Positions 41,776 to 53,839 of a stretch of DNA of 64,000 bases are shown here, piece after piece. Within the stretch, counting starts at the first letter, position 1. Each line of letters opens with the position of its first letter. The notes under the pieces were generated by a model, which searched no databases, was not told the DNA's origin, and saw only the letters and a list, made by a program, of their open reading frames with translations. Position numbers and translations under genes: made by a program. Source of the DNA: Apiospora phragmitis (Eukaryota > Ascomycota > Sordariomycetes > Amphisphaeriales > Apiosporaceae); contig JAQQWL010000004.1 of NCBI GenBank assembly GCA_038363925.1, forward strand, positions 372,001 through 436,000, in the 5' to 3' direction.

Positions 41776-43779
41776 TCATGGCTCAGCGCCTTCTCCTCGG
41801 GATGACATCCGACTCATTTCCATCTCCGAGCCAACTGTTGACGGTGCCAGGAGTTCCGCCCCACTCGTATTACGACTCGCATGCTTGGCCACCAGGGCGC
41901 CGCTGTCGTTGTTTCCGGTGTTTGTAGTCGTGGCAGGAGTCGTGGCGGGGGCGGTGGCAGTGTTGGCGTTGTCCCGCAGCTTCTTCAGCATCTCCGCCGC
42001 CTGCGCAGCGTACTTGCCCTTCCGCCGGATGCGCACCCCGTACAGGTAGAAGACGAGCGGCACGGGCACGCACGCCGCCGCGAGGAAGGCCGGGACCGAG
42101 CCGGCCCAGTGGAAGCCGAGCGCGCGCAGCATGGGCGTCGTGAAGAGCGGGAAGCCCGCGCCGAACAGGGAGCGCAGCACGGTGCTGGCCGCGAAGATGA
42201 CGTAGGTGTCGACGAGGTAGTTGGTCAGGCTCAGGAACAGGACGACCAGGCCGTAAGAGAAGATGGCGGTGCCGAGGATGGGCACGATCCAGTGGATCTC
42301 GGGCCCTTTGGTCCAGACGAAGAGGAAGAGGCCGGCGGGCAGCGCCATGGAGGCGAAAATGCCCACGCGCAGGCGGACCTCGGGGGGCAGGAAGCCATCG
42401 TGCTGGGCGGCGAGGCGCACGTATTCTTTGTTGACGTAGATCCCGTGGAGAACGCCTATTGGCATGCCCACGGCGGCGCCCAAGAAAGAGAGCTGGCTGG
42501 TCTGGGGGACCATCCATGTTGAGTCTCGAAGACGGCGGGCAAGAGAGGAAACATCATGTATCTGCAACACGAAAGGTCAGAACCCACTGCGTATTGGGCT
42601 TGGGACGAGATCTCGTATTCACGGGCTACTTACAAGGTGCCATATACAATTGCTAGGTATATCGCAAGAGGATAGGTTCGCGGAACAGCAGTTGCCATGG
42701 CCGAAGGAGGACGTTTTTGAACTGCTGGCCCAGGGTCGTCTGGGTCTTGTTGATATGAGTCTGGGCCGCGAAGCTTTTGCCTGTCACTTTCGAAAGCTCT
42801 TCGGCGCGTTTAGCCAACAGCAGCGGTGCGTATGTTTCGGGAACAACAGCCGTGACCAGGAGCAAGACAACCCCAGTGAAGATGGCGAAGAGACCGTAGA
42901 CCCACCGCCACCCTGCAGCCTCTCCAAGATAACCGCCAACGATGGGTCCTGGATAACACGTAAGTAAGTAGGTATTACGTTCAGCTCGGACTGGACCTAA
43001 AGACGCGGGAACGACAGAGACACACCGAATGAAGGCCCTAACAAGGCGCAGCTAAGAAGACGGCAAGCATCATGCCTCTTTCATTGGCGCTGTACATGTC
43101 GGCAATGATGGCGCCAGAGTTGGTGAGAGTCGAAGAACCGAACGTCCCGGCAAAGAAGCGTAGAACAACCAGCGTCGCGAAGCTGTTGGCGACTGCGCAG
43201 CCGACATTGAAGGCGGTCACGACCAGGTACGTGTAGAAGAACAGGGTCGTCGTCCAAAGTGCTCTGAGCAATGGAGTGTTAGCCACATTTCAATGCCTTA
43301 TTTCCAGAATAAAAAGGCGACAGAAGACATTGAAGGGGTTGAGGCGGGTAGGTATTAGGTGACTTACCGCTTAGTGGCGCCCAAAGCAATGGTCCCAACG
43401 CGAATCCAAGTACGAAGACAGAAACACCCAAGACGGCAAGGTCGTCGGAAATTTCAAAGTCGGCCATAATGCCGGGAACGGCGCCTAAGTAGGCCGAGCT
43501 GATGAAAGTTACGGCCAAGGTGGCAAATGCGACGAGGATGGTGCAAACAAGCTTTTTCCATCTCGGGAGCTGCTGTGGATCGGATGGATCATGGTCAATG
43601 AACGCGAGGATGTAGGGAGATGAGGAGGTGCCAGAGCCTTTGTATGGATACTGGATTATCTGGTGTGAGATGCCGGCTGGATAGAACAGCTGTCTGAAAT
43701 ACGCGATTATGCCCGCCATTTTCTCGCTTTTGACCAAGAAAAATGGCTCAGAACTGGTAAGATTACCGTAGGGAATCAA
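41776..43779 (-). CDS. MFS transporter, DHA1 (12-TM) type; frame broken four times
   Basis: Multidrug/polyamine-like proton antiporter. Exons are 43779-43368, 43263-43026, 42948-42634 and 42561-41776. Motifs: DHDPSDPQQLPRWKK before TM1; LGVSVFVLGFALGPLLWAPLSE.(F)GRR; RFFAGTFGSSTLTNSGAIIADMY; GGYLGEAAGWRWVYGLFAIFTG; late helices to FYLYGVRIRRKGKYA; and a Thr/Ser-rich tail. One-base losses occur at the G run 43244-43246, the A pair 43043-43044, near 42670 and in the G run 42504-42508. Exons 2-4 miss the required phases by exactly two, one and one base. Expected length about 584 residues; a second start (43719, MAGII) is possible. Neighbour of the P450/GGPPS group, so likely its exporter. Confidence 0.87.
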
Positions 43780-46000
43780 GAGCGCAGACGGAGAAATGGC
43801 ATTTGGGTGCAGCTGAAGTTTCGAATGTGATTGAGCTCTTGGTGAAACGAGATAGTTAATTACACGCCATGAAAACAGCCCTTAATTACTCCCCCCTTTC
43901 CGAGATGACTTTATGCAAGTGCCAACCGGGCTGCTGGATGCACACTCATTCAAGTCTGACTCTAAATCAACAGACAGGGGGTTGATTCATGGGTGTCTAA
44001 TAATAATAACAAACGCTGGTCTGCCGTCAGATTTTCCTTGGTCTCACCATATCCGAGAGACAGAAGCCATAAATTATGTAGCTTGCATAATTCCACGTGT
44101 GCATTGGATAAGGTACCAGAGTGCAGCTTGGTTCTCATGCAATCAAGTGAGGCGCTGCTCTTGATGATTTCGCTTAAGATGTTTGCTTGGAAATTTTTAT
44201 TCGTCGCCCACTTCATTTCAGACTCTCTGGGAGAACCCGAAACGTTCCAGACAATCGGCTCTGTTTTTCTACACACTAATAAACACTGTCTGCGGTAGCG
44301 CCGGCTACTTCCTCGGACTTTCCGGGGTTTTCTTTTTCTTTTATCTTTATTTCTTTTTACTCCGCTGTCAACCAGATGAGTGTCTTCGACTTCCTTGCAG
44401 CCACATGCATGCATCCGCCTTTGAACGAGGGGTGGCCTACCAAAATCTCCAAGTTACTGCCTAAGTCTCTCGGGTCGTTCCGTTTCCATTGTTGAAATGG
44501 TTCCCCCTTGCCATTACACCGGCCCCTTTTCTCGTGGCTTTCAACGTATGGCCCCGCGTCAGCCGGCTCTGCAGCGTACCACCGACCGCGTAGGACTTTT
44601 TGATAAGGTACCGATGCATAAGATCACTTGCCATGGCATTAATCAATTGGGCGGGCTTCCACGGAACCGAGGATATGTCCCGGGTGGCTTGGCAGCCGGT
44701 CGACCGGTCAGGAGCGAATACAAAAACACGCCGGTCAGACGCCGGCTTATCGCCAATCGCCATTATCCTCGCCGCTAGCATGATGACGCGTAAGTACGTA
44801 ATTATCGAAATGATTGTCAGTGAGCATGGATCGCAACATACAAGTATTCAGGAGGCTAAGCCACGAGCCATCGGATGTTAAATTCAACGGATAAACAGAC
44901 TTGAGCTATGTTTTTGCTGCAACATAGCAGAGCCTTTTACTATGAGTTATTTGCCTCAATCAAAGAATCTTCGCCATTGGCGGTTCCCGTGGTGCCTAAA
45001 AAGTAAATCTACTACGGAGCACCTTACTTAACTGTAGTCGAGAACACGCTGTCGCACCTCCCGGGTTTAGCCCCCCTTCCCAATCGGGTATCGCGCGGCC
45101 AGCCACCCCTGTCAGCTCCAGCCAAATATATATATAAGACTGCCTTTCCGCAAAGTTCCCTCGATGTATCCTTGACTTCTCACTACTCTTTCTTTCTCGC
45201 AAAACTGACCACGAGAATTATCATGCCTGTCAATGGCTGCAGGGGCCTATGACCTATCTCTTCCATTCTTATTTGCATTTTGGCTTAATCGAACCCTACT
45301 ACTGTCATCACTGCCTACTCCCCTCAATACATAGCACTCTTCATATAAGTCACGTTGACAATAGCATTCTCTTCACCACGACTACGAGACTTATCTATAC
45401 ATCAGTCACCAACAGGCTCTTCGCAGGCATGGAGGCTTCCTCTGTTCCCCAAGCGCTGCTTGCATTCTAGCAATGTTCACCCACTCAGCGTCATGTCAGC
45501 ATCGCCATCACGCTGTTGCCTTCACTTCGGATGTAGGACGTTCCGCGACTCGTCTCTTCCACTCATCTCCCCTTTTTCGGCGAGGCCACGTCAGCACTAC
45601 AGCCAACTATACGACCACGGATAAGAGGATGTTCTATTCTCGTCTCATTCCCAGACAAAGATCCGCTGTTACTGTTGAATGGGCTTTCGTACGTACGTAC
45701 AAGTGGGGGTTCAAGTGGTGCTGTATTGCTATATTCTGTTGTTCATGCCTATCTATAGTGCTAGCTGCGAGGGGCATCGTATGCCCCTCTTGATGAAACA
45801 GAAAAGGGGTTCGTGCGCGCAGGCACGTGGCACCCCTTTTGGAAGCAATATGAACAGCTTTAGTTCCAGCTGTTCCAACACTGGCAGTTTCTGTTTTGGC
45901 GATAGAATCAGCCTGTTCCCCCTTTTAGATACGGGCCTTCCCTTCCGGGGGTCTCGTACGGATGGGTTGCGCCAATCCGGTATTCGGTGCCTGCCTAAGC
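43780..46000. other. Intergenic border between gene-rich and AT-rich blocks
   Basis: Many short open frames on both strands (43913-45470, 45355-46011), none with a domain. GC stays near the gene-region level until about 46.0 kb. No gene supported. Confidence 0.55.
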
Positions 46001-46249
46001 CGTACAGGTGATACTATACCTTCTTAACGTTAATTTTGTCGGGTAATAGGTCCCCTTAACTGGTTATTCTAGTTGTCCGATAATAATAACGGTAATAGGG
46101 GAAGTTATTATATATTAACGTGTATTATTTCCCGCTATAAATTAAAAAAAAAACGGTTTAGAAATAGTAATAGTAATAGGGGTGCCGTCGTATATCACGA
46201 TACTTTATACCTTATCGAGGATATACGAGTCCAGCCTCTCGATATACGC

Positions 46250-46425
46250 TTTTATATGTACGATAAGGTTATTTATTAAAACTATTTACTCGAGGGCCTT
46301 ATTTAAGGATACCTTAGTAAGGGCCTCTACCGGGTTATCTTTATTATCGATATAACGTATCTCATAAGCGAATATCTTATATAAGCGAATGTCTCATTCT
46401 TTTATACCCTTTTTAATAAAATATA
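46250..46425 (-). mobile_element. Ty1/copia 3' fragment (RNase H end), RIP-degraded
   Basis: The minus-strand reading gives ..RYIDNKDNPVEALTKVSLNKALE.., matching the C-terminal copia RNase H end (..DNPADALTK..). It abuts the Fot1-like copy at 46430. Confidence 0.6.
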
Positions 46426-46429
46426 AATT

Positions 46430-47985
46430 AATTTTAATACAACGTATTTAATATATTAAAATTAATCGGAATTTTTATTTCTAAATACTTCTATATTATT
46501 CTAATAAGTACGCGTATTATGCCCGGGCTCTCCGCAGATTCTATAGCGCTGTAAGCGTGTCTTAAACGTCCTCGTACGACTACTACTCCGACGCGATTCG
46601 TTTTATAACTGTCTATTAACGTCTCTTTAGAACTATAAGTCTTTTTTAGCTTATATATAAAGTAATTCTCTATTTTATAGCCGTTTTTTTTTTCGTACGG
46701 CGGCGCCGGCTAAGCATCTTATTTATTTTTCGAAGTGTCGCGGTTTTACTTTTTAAAAGAGTAACTCGGTATATAATATACGTTATAACTTTTACGATTT
46801 AATTAAAACTAGTTAAAATAAATATCGAAAAGTTATTTTAATATTATATGATACGGTTTCGAACGTATTTAGTTTAAAATTAAGTTTTAATCGAGTTATT
46901 TAAGGTTTTTAATTCTTAAGGAATAAATAAGCCGGAAAACGTCCTTAAAAGTATTAAAATACGTAGCTTTATATTTAATTATAAAATAATATATTTCGGA
47001 TTATATAAAACGAGTCTTATCCTTCGAAAGCTTCCTTATATATTCGAAACGGTGAAAATCGCTTGGAGCGCTTTTAAAAACGTTAATAAGAAGTCCTCTT
47101 TTAAAATGTAGGTAATATACGCCGGTATAAGATATTTAATTTCTTTCCCGTACGCCTTTTTTAATATACGAAAACAGCCGATATTAAGAGGCTAGAGCTT
47201 ATGCGATAAATAAGAAGGTATATAAAGTATAATAATCGAGTTCTCTTTATAATAGAGCTTAAAAGCTATCGAGTAGTGGCTTTTATAGCCGTTTAAGACT
47301 AGGAGGCGATAATAACCCTTCGTACGAGACCTGGTATATTAATTAAAGTGTCGAATTTAGTCCTCGCCTCTTTTATTCGTAATCTAGCTATTTTTAGTAA
47401 CTACGATCACTTAGTCCTTTAGTAATAGGCTGTTTTTATATTAGGAAAAGAGGTGCGTTTTCCCGGTAAAAATAATACACGAAGGGATAGCGTAACTATA
47501 TAATCCGACGCCTTAAATAATTATAACTTATTCCCGGTTCTTTTATTATATTACCCTAGGCCTTCCGCATTAATTAGAGGTAGTTACGATTATTTCGGAC
47601 GAGATTTAGTTTATAAAAAAGCCGGTCTCGTTAAAATTATAGATATCCTCTTTTTAAATCCCGTATTTATAAATTATATTCCGTACGAGTACGAGGGTAA
47701 ATTACGCGCGATACGCGTCGAGATCTTTGTAAAGGACTCTTTAATAATCGATTCTTCGGTTAAAACGCGTCCAGAGGTCTAGTTATCGTCGTATAAAGTT
47801 AAAGGCCTAATTAACGCCGACGCGTCCCGCGTCGCGTAAGCTAAGTAATCGATTCGCTATATCTTTTATACTATTTAGCCGGGGAGGAAACGATTACGTA
47901 TTTAAATAAATAATATATCGAATAATCGTATCTTTTTTAAAATTTAGAAGTTTTCGAGAATTCGTAAATATTTCGTATCGTATAG
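46430..47985 (-). mobile_element. Fot1/pogo-type DNA transposon, copy A, RIP-degraded
   Basis: Minus-strand reading near 47310-47040 gives the DDE transposase core ..YYRLLVLNGYKSHYSIAF.., ..IILYIPSYLSHKL*PLNIGCF.. and ..KKAYGKEIKYLI.., with the expected DGH..SH and QPLD positions altered by RIP-type changes. About 1.55 kb, directly repeated at 52287-53837. Confidence 0.8.
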
Positions 47986-50159
47986 GTTAAGCACCCTAAC
48001 CATTTAGCCGTCCTACTACGTAAATAGCCACCTAAATTAATTATTAATAAGCGAAGCCCTTTAACCTTTTTTTCGTATATAAATCTATATTTAATTCGTT
48101 TATTAATAATTAAAAAATATTATTAAAATCGTTACTTTTCGTACTTTTTAGCTATATTTATCTTAATTTTCGAATCCGCTATTTAATATATTATTTTAAT
48201 TATATAAGCTAGCGAATCGGAACGTATAATCTCTAAGAAACTTAAAGTACCCCGAGCCACTTTGCGGGATAGAATTAAGGGTAGACCGACTCGGACCGAG
48301 TCCAAGGAGTCCGCCAGAACCCTTTCTTCTACCCAAGAGGAATATTTTAAAACCTAAATTATTTAATAAGCGTAATTAAGCCTTGCCCTTAAGTATAACG
48401 TGTTTCGACTATTCGTTACTTAGTTATTTAAAACGAACTAGCCCGCCCTGCCTTCTAAAATCTATTAAGTAAAGAGATTTATTACCTGTTATTTTAAGTT
48501 TATAACTATATTAATTACGATAATAGATTTTTAACGCTTTTATTATATATTCGAAAAAAATATTTAGCTTTTTTTTAATTTTTAATTAATTTTTTTTAAA
48601 AATATTCCCCCCCGATTTATTTATAATATAAATAAAATTAATAATATTATAAATTTAAGTAATAATTATTACATAATTAATCCGGCCGAATTAATTAAGA
48701 TTTTTATTTAAAATACCGCTTGTTATAAATAAATAATCGCTATAAAATTTATAAATATAAATAATATTATTTTACCTTTTTTAATTATTTTTAAAAATAT
48801 AAGTATATAATAATAATAGTTTTTAAACCGTAATAATTACTTTTACGACCTATAAATAAATATTAAAAATTAATTATTCGCTTATTTATTTAAAAAATAA
48901 ATTAATAATAAGCTAGCGATAATATAATTACGGAATATTTACTTATTACGAACGAAACTAGAAAACCCGGAGTAATAACGGTTATTTATTTTAAACGGCT
49001 ATGGTAATTACGTATAAAACTGTTTTATAATTAAATATATAATTAATAAAGTTTAATTATTATATTTTTTAATATATATTTCTTATATATTATAGCCTTT
49101 AAATTTAAATTCGTTTTTTATATTAAAACGGAAAATTCGAGATTATTTAATTTTTCGTTATTAATTAACGTTTAATATAAATATAAATAAGGCTCATTTT
49201 ATTTAAACGTAATATAAAGCCCGGGAATTAGCCTTTAAACTTAAAATAATAATTAACGGGTAATAAGTTATCGGAATCTACCCACGAGATATCTCTAAGC
49301 CCTTAAACTCCCGGCTACGTAGATACGAACAGGGCCGTGGCTAAGAAGTGGTCCCTTTACGCCCTAAACAACCTGACAACCAGTAGACCCCTATCCAGGA
49401 AGCGCCTACACCTACCAGCTCCCGGTATATACGTTAGATCGAAGCCTTGGCCCGGAATGGGGATGTCTAGCTTGATAATACTTATAAGAGGCTGTTATTC
49501 CGTAAATTACGAAAGGGGCTCGACTTTTTAAATGCCTAGTTAATTAAATTAAAATAAGAGAGGGATTATTTATAAGCCGAGTTAAATAAAATATATAAGT
49601 TTAAAACTCGTCGGGTAATTAAAGACCTTAATCGGGCTTTTATTACCATATAAGATATAATAATAATTAAAAATAGAATAATAAGTTAATAATATAACCG
49701 CTAAAATAAATCGGGTAAAGATAAGGCGATCTAAGTTATTAACTTAAATTTAAAAAGGGATTTTAATATTGCTAGCTATATTGAAAATCAAATTCGATAA
49801 AGTTATAATTTTACGATTTTTTTTAAATAATTATTAATAAAATAAACTTAGGTTACGATATTATATATTGTTAAGTTTAAGTAGCTACTTATATAATAAG
49901 ACGGTTAAGTGGTTAAGGTACTTAGCTATTTTATTTATATTATAAAGTTTTCGATAAGACGTAGTAAATTAATACAGCTTTTCGTACATTTAAAATTAAA
50001 TCTTTTTAAAACGCTTAAAGCGTTAAAATTATATTACTCTCTTTTTAAAATTATAGTATTTTTAAACGTAAAAGAATATGAAAAAAGGTTAAGGCTATAA
50101 AGAGATTTATAAAAGTAGGACATTCACTTGTGTGGGATATTCGCTTATAGGATACGTTA
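47986..50159. repeat. Unassigned degraded repeat sequence
   Basis: RIP-degraded, origin not recognised. Two less AT-rich islands (48240-48330 and 49270-49530) stand out. A short stretch near 50090-50155 is the reverse complement of 46355-46420, so a plus-oriented copia end may be present. Confidence 0.5.
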
Positions 50160-52190
50160 TTTATTAAATAATCTCGAGTTTATATAAAAAATTATTAATA
50201 CCTTTTAAAATTCGAAATTTTATATAATTACTTTAAGCGTAATATTAAATATTATACCGTTATTAATACTGGAAATTATACCGTATAGTTCGTTAATTAG
50301 TACGCTTCGAATAATTCTTTTATATTTCGTCGAACTTTAATAAATAATATTATTTTAAATTTCGAACTAATCCCTCCTATAGTTAAACTTTTAATTTAAT
50401 ATAACTAAATATCCGAGCTAAGAAGTCAGGTTTTTATTATTTACGAAAAAACCGTGGGTAAAAATATATATCTTTATATAATAAAGATTTAATAGAATAT
50501 ATCTTAAGCCGCGTATCGAATTTTAAATTTATTAATTAATTCATATATTTAAGCTCTTAATATCTTTAATTTTTAAAGTTTGTATTTAAGCGGCGATAAA
50601 TAAGTTATACGCTATTTTTAATTAATAAATAAAAGTTAGATATACTCCTTTTATATATTAAAAGATATATTATTAATTTTTATTAATTTTTATTAATAAC
50701 TTTCGAATCGATAGGCTTTAATTAATTAACCTATCCTTTTTACTGGAAATAAATATCGTACCATTTTAATTAATTCTTACCTCTATTAAATTTAATTAGC
50801 GTATTTTTAATTAGGATACTCTTTAGCTTTATATAGAATTATTCCTCTATTAACTTTTTTTCCTCTTTTTAATAAAAAAGGGCTATAACGAAGCTAAACG
50901 TATCGTCGATCTACATTACTATAATATCGGAAATATCCGATCCCTTCGTAATAGATAATAAATAAGTGTTATAGGTTAAAACTATTATTTTAAATTTTAT
51001 ATATAATAATTATAATACGTTTTAAATTAATAAAATTCCGACTTTATTAATTTATATAAAGGTAATACGATTTAAAATAACGTTTTTTAAAATATTAAAT
51101 CTTTAACTTTATTAATAAATATATATAAATTAATCGGTTTAATTTATTATATAATTAAGTATACTTTTTCATAATATCGCGTAGCTCGTTTTATACGTTA
51201 AAGTTTCGAATTAAAGTCGGTCCGAAGATTAAAAAAAGTCTTTAACTTATCTTTTAAATTATTAATAACTAAATTAAAATAGCCTCCTTTTTTATATCCC
51301 CGTAATTTTATATTACGAGCTTAAATTTTCCATAAAGCTTTATAGTTTTACCCTTAATCTCTTATATAAGCCGTATTTTAAAGATTTTCCGGCCAGTATA
51401 CTTACCAGGGTCGAATCGAATAAATTCGAAAACTTTTCGTGCGGCGAGATTATTAATCTCCTCTACGTTAGACTCTTAAAATAGATATCCGGACGAAGTA
51501 ATAACGCCGTTTTATCGTAACTTAATTATTAAGTTATAATTCTCTTATTTTTTTTAAGTAAAAAATACGGCGGTTAAAACGTTCCTGAATAGATATTTTC
51601 TAAGTCGTCCCCGGCTATATCGTACGGGAACTACCGTAATTTCCTCGGTTATCGGTTCGGTATATAGGGTATCTACCGGCTATTTCGGATCTAGTTATAT
51701 ATCCGGCTTATTGTACGGTTCTCCGGCTTCTTTTTAATAATACGGCTTAATTTAAATTACTCGAAAAGCTTTCGGGCCGTCTAAAGTATTTATCCGGATT
51801 ATATAGTTTTTAATAATTATTATTTTATATAGTTTAGTTTATTTTTCTTTTTTTATTAAATTAAGACTTTATTTCGAAGTAAGAATATTAAAATATTATA
51901 AATAGCCGGTCCGTTCCGGGTATTTAAATCTCGGTAAATATCGATATCCGTATATATTTTTTAAAACATCCTTATTACTTTCTATATAGCTTTTTTCGTA
52001 CTTAGATCTTTAATAACGGTAATAAGTTCTCGTTAATATAAAAATATATTTTAAATATGAGCAAGGTAAGTATTAAGCCGTCGGGGCTAGCCGTATCGTT
52101 TAAAGCTTTAATAACTATTTAAAATATTATTTCGGTATTTATTTAATAACCGAAATTCTTTTATAAAATATTAAAGGGTTTATATAGCGA
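50160..52190 (-). mobile_element. Ty1/copia element, minus-strand copy, RIP-degraded
   Basis: Reverse complement matches the plus-strand copia element at about 62190-63960 along its length, including the reverse-transcriptase segment ..DIIVM*IDDTFSFVIA.. near 50930-50890 and the PEN..TEEITV linker region near 51600-51720. Confidence 0.7.
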
Positions 52191-52286
52191 AACGTGTACT
52201 TATTTAACTTTAACGTACTTTATAAATAAATTAAATATATAAGTAAATTAAACACTTCTTAAAACCTAGTATAATTAAGTATAAAT

Positions 52287-53837
52287 TAATTCCACTATAA
52301 CGTATTTAATATGCTAAAATTAATTAAAATCCTTATCTCTAGATACCTTTATATTATTCTAATAAATACGAGCATTATACCCGAGTTTTTTATAGCTTCT
52401 ATAGCGTTATAAACGCGCTTTAAACATCTTTATCTAACCACTTCTTTAATATAATTCGTTTTATAATTATTCATTAATATCTTTTTAAAACTGTAAATCT
52501 TTTCTAGCTTATATAAGAAGTGATCCTCTATTTTATAGCCGTTTCTCTTTTATACGGCAGCGCCGGCTAAGCATTTTATTCGCCTCTCGTAATACGGTTA
52601 CTTCACCTTTTAATAGAACGAGCCGGTATATAACCTGCGTTATACTTTTCATAATCTAGCTAAACCTAGCTAAAATTAATATCGAAGAGCTATTTTATTA
52701 TTACGCCATTCGATTTTTAACGTAACCGGTTTAAAATAAAGCTTTAATTAAGTTATTTAAGGTTTTTAATTATTAAAGTACAAATAAACTAAAAAAGATC
52801 GCCGGAAGCGTTAACGTATATAACTTTATATTTAATTATAAAATAATATATTCCGGGTTATATAATATAAGTCCTACCTTTTAAAAACCTCGTTAAATAT
52901 TTAAAGCGGTGAAAATCGCTTAAAACGGTTTTAAAAACACTAGTAAAAAGTCCTCCTTTAAAATATAAATAAAATACGCCTGTATAAAACGCTCAATTTC
53001 GTTCTCGTATAACCTTTTTAATATATAAAAATAGCCGATATTAAAAAATTAAAGCTTATATAATAAATAGGAAAATATATAAAGTATAATAATCGAATTC
53101 TTTTTATAATAAAGCTTAAAAATTATTAAATAATAACTCTTATAATTATTAAAAACTAATAAGTAATAAATACTTTTTATACGAGACTTTATATACTTAT
53201 TAAAATATTAAATCTAGTTCTCGCCTTTTTTGTTTATAATATAGCCGTTTTTAATAACTACGATTACTTAATCCTTTAATAATAAGCTATTTTCGTACTA
53301 AAAAAAGAGGTACGTTTTCCCGGTAAATATAATATATAGAGGGATAGCGTAACCGTATAATTTAACGACTTAAATAATTATAACCTATCCCCTGTTCTTT
53401 TACTAAATTACCTTAAGCTTCCCGTATCGATTAAAAGTTATAACGATTATTTTAAACGAGATTTAATTTATAAAAAAGCCGGTCACGTCGAAATTATAAA
53501 TATCCTCTTTTTAGATCTTTTATTTATTAATTATATTTTATATAAAAATAAACTATACGCGATACGCGTTTAAATTTTTATAAAAGACACTTTAATAATT
53601 AATTCTTCGATTAAAACGCGTTTAGAGGTCTAATTATCGTCGTATAAAGTTCGAAGCCTAATTAACGCCGACGGGTCCCGCGTCGCGTTAATAAAATAGT
53701 CGATTCGCTATATCTTTTATACTATTAAACCGAAGAGGAAATAATTATAAATTTAAATTAATTATATATCTTATAATCGCCGCTTCTTCTAGATTCGTTA
53801 ACTTTCGAGGTTTCGTAGAGATTTCGCGTCTTATAAA
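52287..53837 (-). mobile_element. Fot1/pogo-type DNA transposon, copy B, RIP-degraded
   Basis: Aligns end to end with copy A (46430-47985) in the same orientation, but with different C-to-T/G-to-A patterns, showing separate mutation histories. No intact transposase frame. Confidence 0.8.
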
Positions 53838-53839
53838 AA

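Noticed and set aside
44461..44781. 106-codon minus frame in the border region
   Set aside because: No domain, signal peptide or splice support; similar chance frames occur on both strands nearby.
47950..49925. tRNA-like A-box stretches (minus strand near 47990, plus strand near 49900: GGTTAAG..GGTTA-type)
   Set aside because: No full cloverleaf or B box could be formed by eye; may be degraded element ends. A tRNAscan run would decide.
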